NCBI GenBank assembly: GCA_026075535.2
Contig: AP026542.1
Span: 6,262,001-6,326,000 of the forward strand
DNA: 64,000 nt
Direction: 5' to 3'
Origin: Tricholoma matsutake
Taxonomy: Eukaryota; Basidiomycota; Agaricomycetes; Agaricales; Tricholomataceae
The notes beneath the pieces are model-generated. The model did not search any database, was not told where the DNA came from, and was given only the letters and a program-made list of their open reading frames with translations. Shown here one piece after another: positions 45,228-56,706 of this stretch. Each line of letters starts with the position of its first letter. Within the stretch, counting starts at the first letter, position 1. Position numbers and translations under genes: made by a program.

Positions 45228-48200
45228 TTGTTTTATGCCGGCCACTTCGCTGGAGATTGCCCGCTTGGGAGTAAAGGGAGACCGTCTCCAGAAGCTTGCA
45301 AGAATGTCACACTGGCCAAAGTGCTCAAGGCAAAAACTGTGTTTGAGGTGACAGGAATGACTGTTGTAGCAGGTGTTTTCGAGACAGAAAGTGATGACAG
45401 TTTTGACATGTCCGAAGATGAAGCTTCAGAGTATGTGAACATACCCCTCCCTTTGCCATCACATTTGTGGTGGGACTGCTGTCTAGACGCCCCCCTTACC
45501 TGTGCTCCTACACCAATACGAGCCCTTATTGACCATGGCTCCCCACCAGTGCTGACTTTGTCTGAGCTCATAGACGTTATGGGACTCATTCACTGCAAAC
45601 TTTTCAAGCCTTTTCCTGTTACCGGTGCCTTCGTGAACAGAGAGAAAAACTTGGACTCTAGCCTATCAGAATACTGTAAATTACTTCTGCAATCCCCAGA
45701 TGCATCATGGAAATCGAAAGTTGTGAATGCAATTATTTGTCCAAACCTTCGCACCAATATCATCTTAGGATTGGACTTCCTATCAAGAAACAAGATTGTT
45801 GTCGATGTGCATCTCAGAACAGCAATAGCTAAAGAGTCGCAATATGATCTTTTGAACCCACTGCACATTAAACCACCGAGGGTGCGTCTTTTGGCTCAGA
45901 ATGAGAGAAAAAAGGAAACAAGGTCTATTCAGGAAGGCCTTGCACAGGCTCAGAAAGCACATAAAATGGTACATGAAGAACTACACTGTCTTTTTGCTGA
46001 GAATCCAGAATGCTTCAACTTTGATGCACATTCATCCCATCTGCCTTGCGTGGTCACCGCTATCAGAAAGAGAATTGAACAACTGGCAGTGCAGACAATA
46101 TTGCATAAGTTGGATGAGACTTACAAAACATGTTTTGCAGACCGTTTCCCTGTGGACATCCCGCACACCAGGGACTTGCCAACAGATGTGTACGATCATA
46201 TCGAGGTCAAGCCCAGTGCCCCAATATCAGTAGGACATGCTTACTCCTGCCCCAGAAAGTACAGAGAAGGCTGGAAAATGTTAATTGAGCAACATGTTAA
46301 AGCAGGATGGATACAACCTTTGTCATCCCCGTATGCCTCACCTTTGTTTATCATTCCAAAGGCAGATAATTCGGTTCTGCCACGATGGGTTCATGATTAC
46401 AGGAAGTTGAACAAGATCACAACTCCAGATAACTACCCACTGCCTCGGATTGATAACATCTTGGCTGACTGCGCGAAGGGAAAAATCTGGGGGAAAATTG
46501 ACATGATGAACTCATTTTTCCAGACCCTGGTACATCCTGATCATGTTAAGTACACCACAATGCTAACACCCTTCGGTCTTTGGGAGTGGGTGGTAATGCC
46601 CATGGGGTTAAGAAACTCACTGGCTACTCATCAACGACATGTAACGCTGACACTATCAGACCTCATTGGGAGGATCTGCCATGTCTACCTCGACGACATT
46701 ATCATTTGGTCATCATCCTTGGCGGAACATAAAGCTAATGTGATGGCAGTCCTAGGGGCACTACGGACTGCTCAGCTGTACTGTTCCACAAAGAAATCCG
46801 CACTATTCACAACGGAAATTAATTTTTTGGGACACCATATCTCCACGAAAGGTCTTGAAGTGGATGGATCCAAAGTAGAATGCGTCTTGAACTGGTGAGC
46901 ACCAACCTCGGCCAAGCAAGTTCGGCAATTTCTAGGGCTAGTCTGCTATATCAGTGTTTTCTTGCCAGCGCTCGCAGAACACATGGTGGTGCTCACACCG
47001 TTGATGAAGAAGGAGTGTAACAAAGTATTCCCTATATGGGGCAAGGAACATCAGATTGCATTTGAATCTATCAAGGGTCTGGTTCTCAGTCGAGACTGCT
47101 TGACTACTATCAACCATCATGAACCTGGGAACAATAAAATCTTTGTGACGTGCGATGCAAGTAAGTGCCGAACTGGAGCAGTTCTATCCTTCAGAGAATG
47201 TTGGGAAAGTGTGAGGCCAGTGGCCTTTGAGAGCCGACAACTAAAAGGAGCAGAACTACACTATCCGGTACATGAACAAGAGATGCTTAGCATCATGTGC
47301 ATGTTGACCAAATGGAGGGTTGACTTGGTGGGTATGCACATCAACATTTACACTGACCACAAAACAATTGAAAATTTTGATGGACAACGGGATTTGTCAC
47401 TATGACAAGTCCATTGGATGGAGTACTTGTCACAGTATGAGTACTCCATCACTTACATCAAAGGAGAGGACAACACCATGGCAGACGCATTATTGAGGCT
47501 ACCAGAGCCAATCGTAGTTCTTACTGAAATCAACGCAATATTCGAGATCGAATCAAACCCCAAGCTCTTTGCACAAATAAGGAAAGGGTACAAAAGAGAC
47601 AAGTGGTGCATGTCCATTTTAGACGATATCAAACGTGGCATTGTGGATGCCAAGTTGGATTTCACACTGAACAACGGGCTACTGTTCATAGGTAACCGAC
47701 TAGTCATTCCTAACTACAAGGACGTTCGGGAACAATTATTTAGGTTGGCACATGACCAACTTGGCCATTTTGGTGGAGAAAAGTCCTACACATCACTTAG
47801 AAATGACTTTTATTGGCCAAATATGAGATGTGACCTGGTTACGGCGTACATCCCTGGTTGTGGGCCTTGTCAACATGATAAGTCAACTACTTCTAAAGTC
47901 CCTGGACCACTACACCCCCTACCCATTCCTGACAAGAGATTCAATTCAGTAGCCATTGACTTCATAGGACCGCTACCTTCCGATGATGGGTTTGATGCAA
48001 TCGTAACAATGACAGATAGGCTAGGGGCTGACATTCAGATCGCTCCTTGTAATTCAGACATGATGGCCGATGAGTTTGCTTTAATCTTTTTTGACCACTG
48101 GTACTGCGAGAATGGTTGCCCGCTTGAGATTATTAGTGACCATGACAAGCTTTTTATCTCGAAGTTCTGGAAGAAACTCATGAAGTTGAGCAGCATCAAG

Positions 48201-48554
48201 CTAAAACTGTCAACGGCCTATCACCTGGAAACAGATGGCTCATCAGAAAGATCAAATAAGACGGTGGTACAATGTTTACGATACCATGTCAAATGAAACC
48301 AGAAGGGATGGGCAAAGGCATTGCTGAAGGTCTGTTTTGACATAATGAATATGGTGAATGCGTCAACACAGGTTTCCCCATTCGTACTGAAGACAGGTCA
48401 ATCGCCATGTGTGTTACTGCCCATAGGATTGACACCAAATGCTGAAGAATGTATGGAAGAGGAGGAGACGGCCCAAGCGAGAGAACTGATAGAGCGAATA
48501 AACAATGAGGTCGAAGGAGCTAAAGACTGCCTGTTGGGTGCAAAGATTTCACAG
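45228..48554 (+). pseudogene. Element D pol: protease, RT, RNase H, integrase core
   Basis: One frame runs the whole way, broken only by TGA at 46896-46898, 47403-47405 and 48294-48296. The protease-like site is LIDHGSPPVLT (His in the D-x-G triad). RT: LPRWVHDYRKLNKITTPDNY, VMPMGLRNSLATHQR and YLDDIIIWSSS. RNase H: VTCDASKCRTGAVLSF and IYTDHKTIENF. Integrase: RLAHDQLGHFGGEKSY zinc-finger region and the core AIDFIGPLPSDDGFDAIV with DHWYCENGCPLEIISDHDKL. It stops at QVH, where element E is inserted. Confidence 0.9.
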
Positions 48555-49184
48555 GTGCATGGAAGGAAGCTGGAGCTTCCAACACTCGAGACTCAAGGGC
48601 ACGAAAACTATAAGGAACTTAATATGATTCAAAGGGGGATTCTAGAATACAGTACAAGTACTCGAAGTATGGACTATATACTATCAGAATAACATGTGAT
48701 AATAGACATGCATGTGATAATGCAATGCTGATGTAAGAGGCACTCTTACACTCTCTCATACTCCAAAAAAAATGACTGGGGGGGGGGGGTGGCAAGGTAA
48801 ACATGGTCATGGTAAACAAAAATAACTTTACGTGTTCGCAAGAACACTGAGTTATAAGTGGGCGTTGACGAGGATGGGCGAGGACAAGGACATGGATGGG
48901 CTGGTGACAGTGCTGGTGTCGTTGATGGGGCTATGAGGGTGGTGAGGTTGTGGTTGTCAGATTAGGAGGGGGAGTCAGCTGTAGTTTAGATGGGCTGTAA
49001 ACCACAGAAGGAAGAAGTAATGGAAGTCCTGGTCAAGGACGAGCATGGGCCATTGACGAGGGTGGGTGTTATGATAATGGCGGGCATTGTCATTTGTAAG
49101 GGGCGTAGGATGGAGTGCGGGATGGGAAGGGAAGGGCTGGCGAGCAATGGGGAATGAGCAGGGTGTTGCTGTAGACAGAGGGGT

Positions 49185-50670
49185 TGACAGAGTTGATCCG
49201 TCAAGTGTACAACATGTTCAGATGAACGTGTCCATACTTGTAATGGCGTTTTCGAGAGAGGGCCAAGATTAAAATTTTTTTGAGACGACAGAGTTGATCT
49301 GTCGAGTGTACGATGCATTCAGACAAATGTGTCCATACTCGTAACAGCATTTTCGAGAGAGGGCAAAGCTGGATTAACATCTTCGGCCCAGCAAAATGGG
49401 TGGGTACAGGTGTCGAACACGGTGGTGCAGGGATCAGAAGGGGTGGGCCAGGAGACGGGGGCTGTTGGGTGCTAGACGTCGCCCAAGTCGTCATTTACAG
49501 GGCAGTTGCAGTGGGGTTTGTTGTTGTTGTCAACTGTGATGTGGCAGTTGAACGGGGGGGCTCAGGCGGTGGACAGGGAGCTCCCCTGTGTGTAGATGAT
49601 GGAGGTGGGGCCATAGATGACATGGAAACGCAGGGGGAGACCATCGTTGTCATCTGTGACATAGTAGGGGTGTTGGGGGGATCAAGGTGTCAAATGGGGG
49701 TTATAGGAACGAGCAGGGGGAGCCCCGACAGTCCGGGGACCATGTGCCGTCAATTTTTGGGTGTCAGGTTTTGTTCTGGAAGTGGTAGGAGTAGGGGAAC
49801 AGGAATTGTTGAACATGATGGGGTAGTTTCACCAGATGGTGTGACAATTTTTTTACACGGGTCTGTGGGATGAGCATGGGGGGACTGGGATGACTCCTGG
49901 ATCGTCGTTTGGGACGGTGGGTCTGCAGGGTTCATCCAGCGAGTAAATGACGTGTTTCGATGAGCACAGCTGCTCATTGTTGCACAACTCTGGCTGCTGG
50001 GCTGTAGATGGGCTCTGTGTATTGTTTAGGGCTCTGTGAGTGGTCTCTGGGGTGGTAGCCATCGCTTTGGTATGAGACGAGACCCTAGTTGTTGTTTTAG
50101 AGGTGGTTGCAACCAGAGTTGCCGTCGACGTCGTCAGTGATGTGACAGTGGAATGACAAAGCTTAGGGCTCAAGAGGAGGGGCTAGGGACCTTGCTGGGG
50201 GTCTATGAGTCGACTCGGCAGAGTGTGCCATCGTTTTCGAGGTGTTTGGGACTGGTTTGAAGCAGGGGATGTGACAGTGGTGATTGGGGGGTACAGGTGG
50301 AAATGAGGGCATAGGCAGTGAACGGAGGTGTTGACAATGATGTTAGTGACATGGTCAGGGTGTAGGATGTACGTGGTGGTGAAACGGCTCAGTTCTGTCC
50401 ATGCTGTAGAGTGGTCCAGAGCAGTATATATGGTTGACGATGATGAACACGATGACGTTAACATGGTGGATCACGTAGGCTCGGGGTACACAGAAGGGGG
50501 CTGGGGAATGAGCTGGGGGGCAACTGGCAGCAAGCAGGGGTGTGTGGGGAATGGTATAGCTTGTCGTTGTAGGTGGTGGGGCTGCCTGAGTGGTATTGTG
50601 AAGCATACAACACATTCAGAGGAACACATCCATACAACCTCGCATAATGGCATGGGCTCGAGAGAGGGGC
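49185..50670. repeat. Dispersed 78-bp module inside element E
   Basis: Three related copies near 49185-49264, 49286-49364 and 50595-50670 share CAGA(G)TTGATC, GTGTCCATACT and TTTCGAGAGAGGG. The first two are nearly tandem; the third is diverged. Confidence 0.6.
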
Positions 50671-50880
50671 TGTTGAGGCTGTAGGAGTGGGCTGGGTTGA
50701 CCCGGTGATGATGCTCAACCCGGAAATCCAAACAAAACCCACAAAATGGCTTTGGATGGTATAACACAAGTCAGAGGAAGGATGCGAGGCCCTCTAGATG
50801 TCACCTGTCAGACTGACCGTCAAATAGTCATAAAACAACTGCTTGTCGAAGCAGTTCGAGGCTAAAAGAATGTGTTTTGA

Positions 50881-50960
50881 GACTTTGCGATGATTTTCGA
50901 GGTGTTGCGATGATTTTCGAGACTTTGCGATGATTTTCGAGATGTCGCAATATTTTTCGA
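50881..50960. repeat. 4 x 20-bp tandem repeat in element E
   Basis: Units of exactly 20 bp (GACTTTGCGATGATTTTCGA type) occur four times in a row. Units 1 and 3 are identical, unit 2 differs at three bases and unit 4 is more diverged. Further TTTCGAGG motifs follow to about 51110. Confidence 0.9.
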
Positions 50961-52444
50961 AGAGGTTTCGAGGAATTTCAAGTGCGCAGATATGTTTGGA
51001 CGCAAGATCGGGGGACTAGACGAGTAGTAGAAGTGATGAAAAGGCTAATCGAGGGAAGCGAGAGCAAAAATAGCGTAATGTGAGGAATTCCGAGGAATTT
51101 CGAGGAAGTTTAGCATAAAACACCAAACTTCGGACTGAATAAGACTAAACTGTACTCTCAAATCACTGTGATCTGGGAGGAAGACGACGACTTTCTTGTT
51201 TTTCTTTGTATCTAGTACATCTTTTTATATAAAATAAAGAAAGTACCTAAAAAGGCTAGAGAACATGAGGCAAACATGTGGAAAACTCGAGGCAAAAGAC
51301 AATATAAGTATATCAGAACAATAAAGCGAGCCTAGAAGGGGTGAATATAACACATGATGAAGAAATAATAAGAAAGAATAGCTAAAAGCGGACTGTCCTT
51401 GTTATAAATTGAATAATAGATCGGAAACTGCTTCGAGCAGATTGTATGCATGCACATGTGGTCGAAATGTGTTCGATATACTCGATATAGTGTCCCATGT
51501 GTCCAGCATGCATCCGAAGATTGTTCAAATAGGAAATACTGTGTCCAACAATGTTTTTCGAGGTTCGATGTTTTTCGAAGATTTTCAAAGATTCTTTGGA
51601 CTTTGTTCGTGGCCCGATATTGGTGCGATATTGTTTGACAATGGTAGGGGATACGTCTGGCATGTGTGCGATGACCATTGGGATAGCGATATAGTGTCCG
51701 ATGTCAATTTTCGATGTTCGATGATGTTCAATCGCGTTCGATACAATGCTCACGCTCGGTAGACTTGGTCGGGAGTGGTCACACTGTTTCTGGGACCTCA
51801 TGCGAGTTATCCGATGTGATTAGAATGTGGTCGAAATGGTGAATCGCCCTTTGAGCCAAGGAGACAACCTATCACCGGCAGCATATGTTGTCATTTCTGA
51901 GCAGCTAGTGGAAGGGGGGCTTGCACTGGACAAACCACTCATGAGAAGGTTGTCGTCAACATTGACAACCGTGACTTTGTGTGTGACAGTGACAGTGGTG
52001 ATGAACGTCTGCAGGGTTGGTAATGGTCGTGCTGTCATTTGAAGTGTTTCGAGCCGAGCGAGATGGGTGGGGTCGGGACGGGGTATAGGCAGTGTACAAA
52101 CGTGAGTATAAATGGGAGTAGTTGTTGATACTGTGTCCGGTGTGAAAAAATCGACCATTTCGGAAATTTCAGGGTCGGTGAGGTTTCGGGAAAAAGAGCG
52201 TGTGTGAGAGAGTAGAGTGTTGATAGTAAGTTCATTATAAAAAAAAAGTGGAAGGAAGCTGGAGCTTCCAACACTCGAGACTCAAGGGCACAAAAACTAT
52301 AAGGAACTTAATATGATTCAAAGGGGGATTCTAGAATACAGTACAAGTACTCGAAGTTTGGACTATATACTATCAGAATAACATGTGATAATAGACATGC
52401 ATGTGATAATGCAATGCTGATGTGAGAGGCACTCTTACAGCGCA

Positions 52445-52934
52445 CCATGCCAACAAAGAGCATTCAAAAGAGCCAGAGTTCAGAGTGGGAGAAAAAGTAA
52501 TGATGAAGACCATGCACCGTCGAAGGGAATATATACAGAAAAAGAGTGGCAGAGTGGCAAAGTTTATGCTGCATTGGGACAGGCTGTACAAAGTTTTGGA
52601 GATTTTCCCAGAGTCGTTGACTTATAAACTGGCGCTTCCCCTCCCAGCATCTAGATACACGAAATTTCATGTCTTGCACCTTAAGAAACATATTGAAAAT
52701 GACGACACCTTGTTTCCAGGGAGAACCTTGGAGAGGCCGGGACCTATCATAACAGCAGAAGGAACAACAGAGTTCTTCATGGAGAAGATCATTGATGAGA
52801 GGCCACACAGGAGAGGGAAGCAATACCTTGTGTGGTGGAAAGGGTATGGGCTGGATTCTGATCTGTGGCTGCCACAGTCTGAAATGTTGGAAACAGAAGC
52901 CCTGGAAGAGTGGGAGAAAGGACAGGGAACATAG
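52445..52934 (+). pseudogene. Element D pol, C-terminal part with chromodomain
   Basis: It continues the integrase after element E: EFRVGEKVMMKTMHRRREY, VAKFMLHWDRLYKVLEIFPE, then a chromodomain-like end EFFMEKIIDERPHRRGKQYL, VWWKGYGLDSDLWLP. It ends at the natural TAG 52932-52934. Chromodomains direct gypsy integration to heterochromatin. Confidence 0.85.
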
Positions 52935-52954
52935 AATTTTTTGGAACACGAGAG

Positions 52955-53156
52955 TGTAAGAGAACCGTTTCTCTTACAACTTGCATACACATGATCACAA
53001 ACTATTACTTACATCAGCTACACAATCACATGACTATCACATGCAAGTTCCTTAGATACACAACCCATTTGTCATAGTAGAGTAATCTTCCTTGAATCGA
53101 TACCACATTCCTCACAGCTTGGTCCCTTGAGTGTTGGGAGAGCACTCTCCCTTCCA
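52955..53156 (+). repeat. 3' LTR of element D
   Basis: 202 bp, seven substitutions from the 5' copy; at least five of the seven are C/T or G/A. It is followed by TAAGG. Confidence 0.9.
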
Positions 53157-56033
53157 TAAGGATTTCCCCCCATGGTTGCCATGGCATGAGGAGGCATTCA
53201 AGGAAATCAAGAAGGCAGTGATGGGCAGGGAATGCTTAACAACAATTGACTACAACCTTATGCCTGGGAATAAGATATTCGTGATGACAGATGCAAGTGA
53301 TTACCAGTTGGGCGCTGTTTTGTCTTTTGGAGAGTCTTGGGAGTCTGCTCAACTGGTGGCATTTGACTCAATGACGTTCAAGGGTGCAGAGCTTAACTAC
53401 CCTGTTCACAAGAAGGAGATGCTCACAATTATATGTGCGCTTCAATGGTGGAGACCGGAACTACTGGGCACATCATTCTGCATCTATACAGATCAGAAGA
53501 CGTTGGAGAATTTTGAGACACAATGCGATTTGAGTCAAAGACAAGCCCAATGGATGGAATTCATGTCACAGTACAATTTCAAGATCATCTATGTGAAGGG
53601 GATGATGATTGTGTGGCAGACACATTATTGAGGACTTCCTTTGAGGCTGAAATGACAGTGACAGGACCATATCCCCTGGATGAATCTGAGCCAATCACGT
53701 TGATCATGGCAGGTTGTGACAGTTGCCACTCAGCAGCACACATCCTCAGTGACCCAGACACCCTGCCAATTGAGGTGACATGTGGGACCATAACTGCAAC
53801 ACTGTCAATTGAGGTGGACCATGAATTATGCAACAGAATCAAGGCTGGGTACCTTGAAGATCCCTGGTGCAAGAGGATTGTGGAAGCAGAATTCCTGCCT
53901 CATGGCATAAAGGAGATTGATGGATTGTGGTATGCCAGCAGTAGGCTAATCATGCCTTGGGTTTGTGAAGTGCGTGAAGCATTGTTCCATCTAGCCCATG
54001 ACATCCTGGGGAACTTTGGGTTCAAAAAGTCTTATGGAAACTTGCATGACTCATTCTACTGGCCTAACATGTGATGGGACCTAGAAAATGTGTATGTCCC
54101 TGCATGTGCAGACTGTCAACAAAATAAACAAACCATGAAGTGACCGTTAGGACCTTTGCATCCTCTGCCAATCCCACATCAATGCGGGGACTCGGTGGCC
54201 ATGGATTTTATTGGCCCCTTACCAGAGGATGACAGTGTTAGTTGTTCTGTGCCTCTAGCCTAAGAGAAATAACAAAACAATGAATGTGAGTTATGGGTGC
54301 AAAGGGTCTCAGTGACACCTTGTTTTTAGTATAGATCGCAAACAAAGATATAGAAGTGGGATGGGTATTAAAGTCTGCTCAGCATAGACTGTGATGTACG
54401 GCGATGTTCCTAGCAATAAATCTCTACCACTATGGTGGTGATTAGAGAGAGGTGAAGGGTTTTTTAGTTTCTAACTGTGAGAGGGGAATTTAATTGTTGT
54501 ATTCTTCTCTGCCTATCTACTATGAACAGGGGGGTTTTTATACTATAAATCCTGAATACCTAATATATACTATGAATCGCAATATAATCGAAGTTAATAA
54601 AAGAAACCTATGTTTAAGGCTAGCCTGCTGTTTTATTATATTGAAGGAAGGACTAGACTGGAAGAAGTGGAATGTGGTCGCAGTAACCTAGATAACATAG
54701 ATAAGACTAAAGTAAATCCAAAATGAAGGCCTGTCAATAGTCAGCACTATACCCAAAGGCAGTGTGCAAACTTTTTGCTGTATTGAAAATATTGCCGAAG
54801 TCGCTAAGTCGCTGAATGTTGCTGAAGTAATCGAAACATTGCAGAAGAGTCGCAGGATGCTAGGGGTATATCACAGAATATTGCAGTGTGCTGGATGAAA
54901 GGAAGGAACAATGGTTGGCAGGCTAAAAACATAAAAAAATAGGCAGATCTGTGCCCAGGGCTGTATGAGGCATATCAATGGTTGTGACTGCATTGTGATG
55001 TTTACTGACCATTTAAACAGCAACAGTTGTATTGTACCAACATGGACCGACCTTTCAGCTGAAGAATTATCTGTAATATTCTTTGATGAGTGGTACTGTG
55101 AAAATGGCTTGCTGTTGGAGATCGTCTCAGATCATGATAAACTATTCATGTCAAATTCTGGCAGGTGTTACACAAGCTGACTGGTGTGAAACTCAAGATG
55201 TCAACTGCTTACCATCCTCAGTCCGATGGTGCTAGCAAACGTTCTAACAAGACGATTAACCAATGTCTATGTTATCATGTGGAATGAAACCAATCAGGGT
55301 GGCGAAGGGTGCTACCCTGCATGTGTTTTGATATTATGAATTCTATTAATGCCTCAACAGGGTTCTCACCATTCCAACTTCACATGGGACGAAGCCCTCG
55401 GGTGATACCACCTCTGGTGAAGAGTGACAACAGTGCTGTCGAGGACATCCGAGCATCTAGCATGATTAAAAGACTGCAGCAGGACTTGAAGGAGGCTCAG
55501 GACAACTTGCTTTGAGCAAAGATTTCACAATCTCTTTCTGCTAATTGTCATCATTCTAATGATTTTCCTTTCAAGGTTGGAAATCGAGTAGTTTTATTGA
55601 CACTACATAGGAGACAAGAGTACAAGAAGAAGGGTGAACGTTGAGTGGTAAAATTCATGCCCCATTATGATGGCCCATACATGGTGATGGAGGCATGCCC
55701 AGAAATCTCAACTGTATCCCTAGATCTGCCAAATTCAAGGAACACCTTCCCAACTTTTCATACATTGCAGGTGCTGCCATTTGTGGAAAACAATAAGAAT
55801 CTATTCCCTGGACATGAAGCAAGCCATCCTCTACTGGTCATGATCGACTCCAAAGAAGAATATTACATTGACCATATCTTGGACGAGTGAAAATGTGGGC
55901 GAGGGTTCCAGTACCTCATGAGGTGGCAAGGATATGGCCCTGAAGAAGACAGGTGGCTGCCTGGGAGTGAACTGGCAAATTGCAAAGTGTTGGATATCTG
56001 GTTGGTGAGGAATAGTTCAGGTGTTTGTTCGTA
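53157..56033 (+). pseudogene. Element A pol, second part: RNase H, integrase, chromodomain
   Basis: It resumes A's frame at DFPPWLPWHEEAFKEIKKAV. RNase H: VMTDASDYQLGAVLSFGESW and YTDQKTLENF. A one-base shift near 53600 moves the frame. The integrase region has TGA at 54072 and 54133-54145, then is broken from about 54237 to 54957 by unrelated DNA and resumes with CDCIVMFTDHLNS and EWYCENGLLLEIVSDHDKLF. The chromodomain EYYIDHILDE / RGFQYLMRWQGYGPEEDRW is crossed by TGA at about 55888. Related D sequence shows what each segment was. Confidence 0.8.
54237..54957. other. Undefined insertion of about 720 bp in element A integrase
   Basis: The integrase frame breaks after PLPEDD and resumes at GCDCIVM. 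The DNA between is A/T-rich with no long frame. I could not define terminal repeats or a target duplication, so borders are approximate. Confidence 0.5.
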
Positions 56034-56173
56034 GCCTTTAACCTTCTTTGCCAGCCAGTAGCTTTTCCCCACCAGGGTTTTTAATGCACCCATGCTTTTG
56101 CGCTTTTCACTTACATTTCCTATACTTTTTTCATTTTTTTTCTTGGTTTTTCATTTTTGATGGGTGGGGAGGG

Positions 56174-56293
56174 TGTAAGCATCCCTACTACTATTGACAA
56201 CTGTTTACTAAGTACAATACAGACACACACTCACAGCATCAAGATCTCTTCTTCCCTTTTCCCCCATCATCATGATCTTCCTCTCCCTCTAGC
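56174..56293 (+). repeat. 3' LTR of element A (truncated by element B)
   Basis: It matches the first about 110 bp of the 5' LTR but carries different bases after TGTAAGCAT, destroying the tip palindrome. It ends at CTCTAGC, where TGTTAGG of B starts. Confidence 0.85.
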
Positions 56294-56695
56294 TGTTAGG
56301 GTGACACCCACTATCTGCTAGCTAAGACCGTGTGGGTTCTCTCTACAAGAAGGGGGCGGGATCTGTGCTCGTGATGGGGGAATTGATGGTTTTGATGCAA
56401 GGGGTTATTAATAGGTGAGTTTGTTGAGATAGGCCTTTCACACCAAAAACGTAGGTGGAATACCTAAGAGAACACAACTAGGGTCCCCTAGGCATGTATT
56501 TAGGGTTAATATACTATGTTACATATATTGTACATTGTTGTTACTGACGTGTTCATACATGCATGTACATATTGATGCATGCGAAATAAAATTCTCACGC
56601 TATCAAAGTGTAGTGTCATTTGGCATCATGTAGCGTAATTCGACATAATAAAATAAAAATGAAATTTTATTAGGTAATGGGGTGGTTTCCTAACA
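56294..56695 (-). repeat. 3' LTR of element B (complete)
   Basis: 402 bp with inverted tips TGTTAGG / CCTAACA. About 246 bp align with the 62128-62375 copy with few differences. Confidence 0.9.
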
Positions 56696-56706
56696 TTACC
56701 CCCCTT

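Larger units (their letters stand above)
48560..52439. mobile_element. Non-autonomous LTR element E inside D
   Basis: Two 191-bp LTRs (48560-48750 and 52249-52439) differ at three positions. Flanks GTGCA (48555-48559) and GCGCA (52440-52444) form a 5-bp target duplication with one change. Removing E restores D's frame (KISQVHHANKE). The 3.5-kb interior has no gag-pol similarity on either strand; it is G-rich on the plus strand for 48780-50700 and A/T-rich after. It fits a LARD-type element mobilised in trans. Confidence 0.85.
41106..53156 (+). mobile_element. Ty3/gypsy element D, inserted in A, split by E and F
   Basis: Two 202-bp LTRs (41106-41307 and 52955-53156; TG...CA ends) differ at seven positions. 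The 5-bp target duplication TAAGG flanks them (41101-41105 and 53157-53161), and removing D restores A's frame (KKCNK then DFPPW). Gag, protease, RT, RNase H, integrase and chromodomain lie on the plus strand. Without E and F it is about 5.56 kb, a sister family of A by protein similarity and size. Confidence 0.93.
37698..56293 (+). mobile_element. Ty3/gypsy element A (chromodomain type), split by nested insertions
   Basis: 5' LTR 37698-37911 and 3' LTR from 56174 share the stretch TTTACTAAGTACAATACAGA and about 120 bp more. A polypurine tract (GGGTGGGGAGGG, 56162-56173) abuts the 3' LTR. Order: gag, zinc knuckle, protease, RT, RNase H, integrase, chromodomain, all on the plus strand. Removing the MITE, element D and the 54.2-55.0 kb insert leaves about 5.6 kb, a normal length. 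The 3' LTR stops at 56293, where element B begins. Coding parts contain many TGA stops and some indels, so A is dead. Confidence 0.88.

Noticed and set aside
49313..49873. 186-codon frame in element E
   Set aside because: Gly-rich low-complexity reading of G-rich DNA with no family motif; similar-length frames occur on both strands of the same stretch, so coding is not supported.
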